This document shows, one piece after another, positions 41,602 to 45,679 of a stretch of 45,679 nt of DNA. The DNA is from Myxococcota bacterium (GTDB taxonomy: Bacteria; Myxococcota_A; UBA9160; UBA4427). The notes beneath the pieces are model-generated. The model did not search any database and was not told the DNA's origin. It saw only the letters and a list, made by a program, of their open reading frames with translations. The first letter of the stretch is position 1; each line of letters begins with the position of its first letter. A program made the position numbers and the translations under genes. Location of the stretch: the NCBI GenBank assembly GCA_029243605.1, contig JAQWRT010000006.1, forward strand, positions 1 through 45,679, given 5' to 3'.

Positions 41602-42819
41602 ATGGACACCTCTTATCGCCGAATCGCCGCCTACTTGATGCTGCTCTCGGGGGTCACCCATCCCGCCCAGATGCTCGTCTATGGCACCGCGCCCGAAATC
41701 AGAGGGCCCGCGACCACCGGAATGATCTTCCTGCTCATCGGAGCGGGGCTCCTCACCCCATGGCGCGCCTGTCTTTGGCTCGCCATCGCTCTACCCCTGG
41801 CGGGGGGCCTCGGGGCTCTGTTCCGGATCACCGCGGATGTCCCCACCGCCTTCACCTATTTTCATGCGCTGATCGATTTTGTCGTGGTGGGGCTGGCAGG
41901 AGCGAGCCTCGCCGAAGGACACCCTACCCTGGGTCGCTGGCTGCGCCGCACCGCCATCGCCTTGACAGCGGTGGTCGGCGGCGGGTTCATCCTCCTCTTC
42001 AGCGCGCTTCGAGACAATCCCGCTCGGCCCTCTGTGGGCGAATTGCGGGTCGCCCAGAGCCCCGAAGCCGACATCGAATATTACGCCGGAGGCCCCCAAA
42101 CCGGGCACGTGATCGTGCTGCTCCCGAGCTTTGCGCGCTCGGCCGCAGACTTCAACGAATTGGCTACCGCCCTGAGCCACGACGGCTACCGCACCCTCGC
42201 CATCCAGCCCCGGGGCGTCGAGGGATCGGAACTTCCGAGCATGCTGGGCACCCTGCATACCTACGCAGGGGACGTCGACCGGGTGTTGGCCGCCGAAGGT
42301 GCCGGGGAACCCGTCGTCTTGCTGGGGCACGCCTATGGAAACCGCGTCGCACGAACCTTCGCCAGCGATTTTCCCGAACGCACCCGGGCCGTGATCCTAC
42401 TGGCCGCCGGCGGAGCGGGCCCCACTCCACCCAAAGTCGGCACGGCCATCCTCCTCGCCACCCTCAGGATCGTTCCCGAGGCCCGGAGGCGAGAGGCCAT
42501 CGACCTGGCCTTCTTCGCCGAGGGGAACCCGGTGACCGACGATTGGCTCCGGGGCTGGTACCCCCGGGCGGGCATCGCCGAACAGAACGCCAGTTCCGCC
42601 ACTCCCTACAGCGAATGGGGCGCGGGCGGCACGGCGCCGATCCTGGTCCTCGAGGCCGACGAAGACGCGGTGGCGGGCCACGCCGGCGCCCAACTCCAGG
42701 CGCAATTCCCGGACCGGGTCCAAGTCCGCAAAATCCTGAACGCCGGACACGCCCTGCTCAACGAACGTCCCCAGCGAATCCACGACGGGGTGACCGGCTA
42801 CCTGGCGACGCTCTTCTAG
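41602..42819 (+). CDS. Membrane-anchored alpha/beta hydrolase-fold protein with Ala in place of the nucleophile
   Basis: A 405-residue protein. The N-terminal 135 residues form about four membrane helices. The C-terminal part is an alpha/beta hydrolase with VLLPSFARSAADF for the oxyanion region, then LLGHAYGNRVART where GHSxG should be, so Ala244 replaces the serine. His383 (NAGHALLNE) and acidic residues near 353-355 (LEADED) remain. GGAGGGAG lies about 12 nt before the ATG. It follows the PQQ dehydrogenase by 38 nt. Its active site is predicted non-hydrolytic; I recall GHAFGN variants in other bacteria, so this may be a real subfamily. Confidence 0.88.
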   Translation: MDTSYRRIAAYLMLLSGVTHPAQMLVYGTAPEIRGPATTGMIFLLIGAGLLTPWRACLWLAIALPLAGGLGALFRITADVPTAFTYFHALIDFVVVGLAGASLAEGHPTLGRWLRRTAIALTAVVGGGFILLFSALRDNPARPSVGELRVAQSPEADIEYYAGGPQTGHVIVLLPSFARSAADFNELATALSHDGYRTLAIQPRGVEGSELPSMLGTLHTYAGDVDRVLAAEGAGEPVVLLGHAYGNRVARTFASDFPERTRAVILLAAGGAGPTPPKVGTAILLATLRIVPEARRREAIDLAFFAEGNPVTDDWLRGWYPRAGIAEQNASSATPYSEWGAGGTAPILVLEADEDAVAGHAGAQLQAQFPDRVQVRKILNAGHALLNERPQRIHDGVTGYLATLF

Positions 42820-42845
42820 CGCCAGGGGTCCGAGGAACTCATCGC

Positions 42846-43796
42846 ATGAATCCACGGCGCAGGGTGATCAGGGCGGCGTCCCCCTGGCTGATGGCCCTCG
42901 GCCTGACGCTTTCCATTCCCGCGGCGGCGGCGAACCCCGAGCCCGGGGCAAGCGGTCTCGAGGAGGCCGCGGAGAGCGACTCCAGCGAGGCCTTCTTCAC
43001 CCAGGCCCTAAGCCGCGCCCAGGCCCCCGCCACCTCCCTGGCGGAAATTCAGCGCCTGCTGGTTCCCGAGATTCGCGTCTATCGGCCCGAGGGCGCCGGC
43101 CCCTTCCCCGGGATTCTCCTGCTCCACGGCTGCAGCGGTCCCACCCCGAGCCACGAATCGGATTGGGCGCGCTTCTATTCGGAGCGCGGGGTAGTCACCC
43201 TCGCGGTGGACAGCCTCGGCCCCCGGCAACTCGACTGGGAGCGCGTCTGCAACCTCGAGACCCTCACCGGACGCGAGCGCGCCGCCGACATCCTGGCCGC
43301 CCTCGAGTACGCCCGGAGCCTGCCCTTCGTCGACTCCGACCGCCTGGCCCTGAGCGGCTTTTCCCACGGCGCTTGGACGATCTGGGAATTTTTGCTCCTC
43401 GCCAGCGACCAAACCCCTGCTCTGGGTCTCGACGAATGGCCCGCGGATGGAGCGCACGGGGTGCGCGCCGCTTTCCTCTTCTATGGCCCGTGCCTGGAAA
43501 AATTCAGCGTGCCCGTCGCCACCCTGGTTTTCCAGGCGGAGAACGATCGCTACATCGACGAGGCCGCCTGCATCGAACACGCCCGGCAACTTCAGCGCGA
43601 TCCCGGCGCCAAGGGCGAAGAGTTCGAGCTTCACGTCTTCCCGGGAGCGACCCACACCTTCGACCATGCCCAACCCAACCCGGCCAATCTCGCGGCGGGT
43701 TCGGTCCACGACCCCCAGGCCACACGGACCGCTCAGGAAGCCATCGAGCGAGTTCTGAAAAACCTGGGCGCCCCGGCTTCGAGTTCGACCCCCTGA
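42846..43796 (+). CDS. Exported dienelactone hydrolase-family protein
   Basis: A 316-residue alpha/beta hydrolase with a signal peptide ending near IPAAAA. Unlike its two neighbours the nucleophile is kept: Ser173 in LSGFSHGAWT. An acidic residue near 233 (AENDRYID) and His270 (GATHTF) complete the triad. Classical dienelactone hydrolase has Cys, so this belongs to the Ser-bearing branch. It probably cleaves a small ester or lactone in the periplasm, where the PQQ dehydrogenase also works. GAGGAA precedes the ATG by 9 nt. It follows the membrane hydrolase by 26 nt. Confidence 0.87.
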   Translation: MNPRRRVIRAASPWLMALGLTLSIPAAAANPEPGASGLEEAAESDSSEAFFTQALSRAQAPATSLAEIQRLLVPEIRVYRPEGAGPFPGILLLHGCSGPTPSHESDWARFYSERGVVTLAVDSLGPRQLDWERVCNLETLTGRERAADILAALEYARSLPFVDSDRLALSGFSHGAWTIWEFLLLASDQTPALGLDEWPADGAHGVRAAFLFYGPCLEKFSVPVATLVFQAENDRYIDEAACIEHARQLQRDPGAKGEEFELHVFPGATHTFDHAQPNPANLAAGSVHDPQATRTAQEAIERVLKNLGAPASSSTP

Positions 43797-43887
43797 ACCC
43801 GCGCCGGGGGTTGGGAGCCCGGCGGGATCCCGACTACCATGCTCAGCGGAAAGCCGCCGGGCCCCGTACCCGCGGCGAGGAATCCTG

Positions 43888-45679
43888 ATGGCCCCGCCCA
43901 CAGCCAGCGAAGCCGTCTTCGACGGACGCCTGACCCGGCACCAACACATCGCCCTGATGGCCGTCGCCCTTTTGGCCTTGGCGCTCCGGGCGATCTACCT
44001 GTGGGGGCAGGCCCAGCACAATCCCTTTTTCGAGGTCGTGCGAGGGGACGCGTACGATCACCACGCCTGGGCCCAGGCCATCGCCTTCGGTCCGGGCATG
44101 GACCCCGAGCCCTACTACCGCGCCCCGCTCTACTATTACCTGCTGGCCGCCCTCTACAGCGCCGTGGGCCCGAGCATCGTCGCTGCCCGGTTGGCGGGCG
44201 CCTGCATCGGCGCCCTCACCGTCTACGCCATCGGCCGCTTGGGGGCGGGGCTGGCCGGCTACCGGGCTGGCCTCTTCGCCGGACTCCTGGCCGCCGCATA
44301 TTGGCCCGCCATCTACTTCGATGGCGAACTCCTCACCGTGGGCCTCGAATCGCTTCTTGAGGTCTGCCTGCTTCTCCTGCTCCTCTCCGCCACCCGCCGA
44401 AACTCCATGGGGGGGCTGGCCCTGGCCGGGGCCGCTCTGGGTTTGTGCGCCCTCGCCCGGCCCAATTTTCTCGCCCTGGCCCCCGCCGTCGTCGTCTGGC
44501 TCTTCATCGCGCTGCCCGGGGCACGGTTCGCCGGCCGAAAATGGTTGGCCAGTGGGCTCCTGCTCGTGACCGCTGCATCGGTGATCGCCCCGGTCGCGAT
44601 TCGCAACGCCCGGTTCAGCGACCCCCCGGTCCTCATCACCTACAGCGCCGGGGTCAACTTCTTCATCGGCAACAACCCCGATTCCGACGGCATCTCCGCC
44701 GTTCTTCCCGGAGCGCGACGCTCACTGCGCGGGGGCTACGAAGACGCGCGCCGGATTCCCGAGTCCGAACTCGGGCGCGGCCTCGCTCCGGCCGAGGTCT
44801 CGGAGTACTGGCTGGGCCGGGGGCTCGACTGGCTGCGCGCGGACCCCGTGGCCTTCGGCAAGCACCTAATCCATAAGCTCCGTCTGTTCTGGAGCCCGGT
44901 GGAGTTGCCCAACAACCAGCCCATTCGCTTCTTTGCCGGCCTCTCTCCCATCGCCGCCGGCTTCTGGCTCGGCTTTCCAGTCCTCGCCATTCTCGGACTG
45001 GCGGGCTTCGTGATCCTCATTCGAGACGGCAAGCGCTGGTTTCTCCCAGCGCTCTTCCTCCTGCTCTACACGGGAACCGTGGTGCTCTTCTTCAGCAATG
45101 CTCGTTACCGCCTGCCCGTGTACCCACTCCTCGCCGTGGCGGCGGGAGCCGGCCTGAGTCGCGCACTCCAATTCGTCGTTGAGGATCAGCGGAGGCCTCT
45201 CGCGCTCTACGGACTCAGCGCGGGGGTCGCCGCTCTGGTGCTGGCGACCAATCCTCCCAGCGACCGGGACGCCTTCCACCAGGCCAATCGCGGCGAGGGC
45301 CACAAGGCCTTGGGCGAACTCGTGGCCACGGCTCCCCTCAGCGATCGCGAGGCGCACGCGCGTGCCCTGGCGCATTTCGAGGAGGCCGTCGAACTCAAAC
45401 CCGGCAGCCCCTACACCCATCTCGCCCGGGCGCGGCAGTATTTCATGATGGGACGCACCGCAAGCGCTCGGGACGGCCTTGAACTCGCGGCTCGAAGGTT
45501 CCCGGACAACGCCGAGATTCGGCTGGAGTTCGGACGGACTCTCGCCGCCTCGGGCCAGACCCCGGCCGCGCTCCAACAACTGCGAAACGCCAGCGATCTG
45601 CAGCCCGCCTACGCCGACGTCCAACTCGAACTCGGCTGTCTGCTCGTGCGGTCGCGCCAACCCGAAGCGGCTCTGGGCG
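43888..45679 (+). CDS. GT39-like membrane glycosyltransferase fused to TPR repeats, cut by the window edge
   Basis: 597 residues are present, open at the right edge; translated by hand. The first periplasmic loop has RGDAYDHHAWA with the Asp expected of PMT/ArnT-type glycosyltransferases, followed by EPYYRAPLYYYLLAALY. About ten or more transmembrane helices run to residue 440. The rest (from about 455) is soluble and has TPR-like units (ARALAHFEEAVELKPGSPYTHLARARQYFMMG, written here in parts: HFEEAVELKPGSP and LARARQYFMMGR). It would use a polyprenyl-phosphate sugar to modify a periplasmic acceptor, which the TPRs may recruit. GAGGAA precedes the ATG. Acceptor unknown. Confidence 0.85.
   Translation, partial: MAPPTASEAVFDGRLTRHQHIALMAVALLALALRAIYLWGQAQHNPFFEVVRGDAYDHHAWAQAIAFGPGMDPEPYYRAPLYYYLLAALYSAVGPSIVAARLAGACIGALTVYAIGRLGAGLAGYRAGLFAGLLAAAYWPAIYFDGELLTVGLESLLEVCLLLLLLSATRRNSMGGLALAGAALGLCALARPNFLALAPAVVVWLFIALPGARFAGRKWLASGLLLVTAASVIAPVAIRNARFSDPPVLITYSAGVNFFIGNNPDSDGISAVLPGARRSLRGGYEDARRIPESELGRGLAPAEVSEYWLGRGLDWLRADPVAFGKHLIHKLRLFWSPVELPNNQPIRFFAGLSPIAAGFWLGFPVLAILGLAGFVILIRDGKRWFLPALFLLLYTGTVVLFFSNARYRLPVYPLLAVAAGAGLSRALQFVVEDQRRPLALYGLSAGVAALVLATNPPSDRDAFHQANRGEGHKALGELVATAPLSDREAHARALAHFEEAVELKPGSPYTHLARARQYFMMGRTASARDGLELAARRFPDNAEIRLEFGRTLAASGQTPAALQQLRNASDLQPAYADVQLELGCLLVRSRQPEAALG

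Overview
The window is GC-rich, densely coded chromosomal DNA with 47 supported protein genes, one tRNA and one SRP RNA. It shows no phage genes, transposases or CRISPR array. A myxobacterium-like or related former delta-proteobacterial organism is the best guess. Supporting signs are an MglB/MglA pair downstream of dnaX-ybaB-recR, an EF-G of the 'spd'/mitochondrial EFG1 type, and many lipid and xenobiotic enzymes (MaoC hydratase, SDRs, luciferase-like monooxygenase, PQQ alcohol dehydrogenase). This is inference from gene content; no lineage is proven.

Left part (1-13976): a partial glnS; a secreted endonuclease I with a C-terminal sorting-like tail; a multi-pass membrane protein; a LysA-type decarboxylase followed by a PA14-containing GH3 beta-glucosidase; a TPR membrane protein; hemJ; a PagL-like lipid A deacylase; an LLM-family oxidoreductase; an FAD lactone oxidase-like enzyme; an RsmC-like methyltransferase; and a DUF3806 protein.

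Middle part (13942-28701): a DCC-family protein and an MFS transporter lie divergent to a likely catabolic operon (FAD monooxygenase, SDR, carboxymuconolactone decarboxylase-like). Then come lnt with a degenerate GGDEF-like gene, and a two-gene version of peroxisomal MFE-2 (SDR plus hydratase 2) with a strong hairpin between the cistrons. Divergent from that pair is an arsS-like radical SAM gene, TVP38 membrane protein and FAD disulfide-reductase-like run with no arsM. A sulfotransferase, a rhodanese lipoprotein, a 12-bp tandem repeat and a TerB protein follow.

Translation and housekeeping block (28698-38446): on the minus strand infA, a hexapeptide acyltransferase, a free-standing homologue of the ALDH1L1 hydrolase domain, a mitochondrial-EFG1-like fusA and a P-loop ATPase. 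On the plus strand are tRNA-Ser(CGA), ffs with a visible promoter, dnaX, ybaB, recR, mglB and mglA.

Right part (38520-45679): an alpha/beta hydrolase whose nucleophile serine is Phe is translationally coupled to a PQQ-/haem-c alcohol dehydrogenase. Next come a membrane alpha/beta hydrolase whose nucleophile is Ala, a secreted dienelactone-hydrolase-family protein with an intact Ser, and a partial GT39-like/TPR protein. The PQQ dehydrogenase flanked by two apparent pseudo-hydrolases, and the arsM-less arsS cassette, are the best candidates for poorly described biology.
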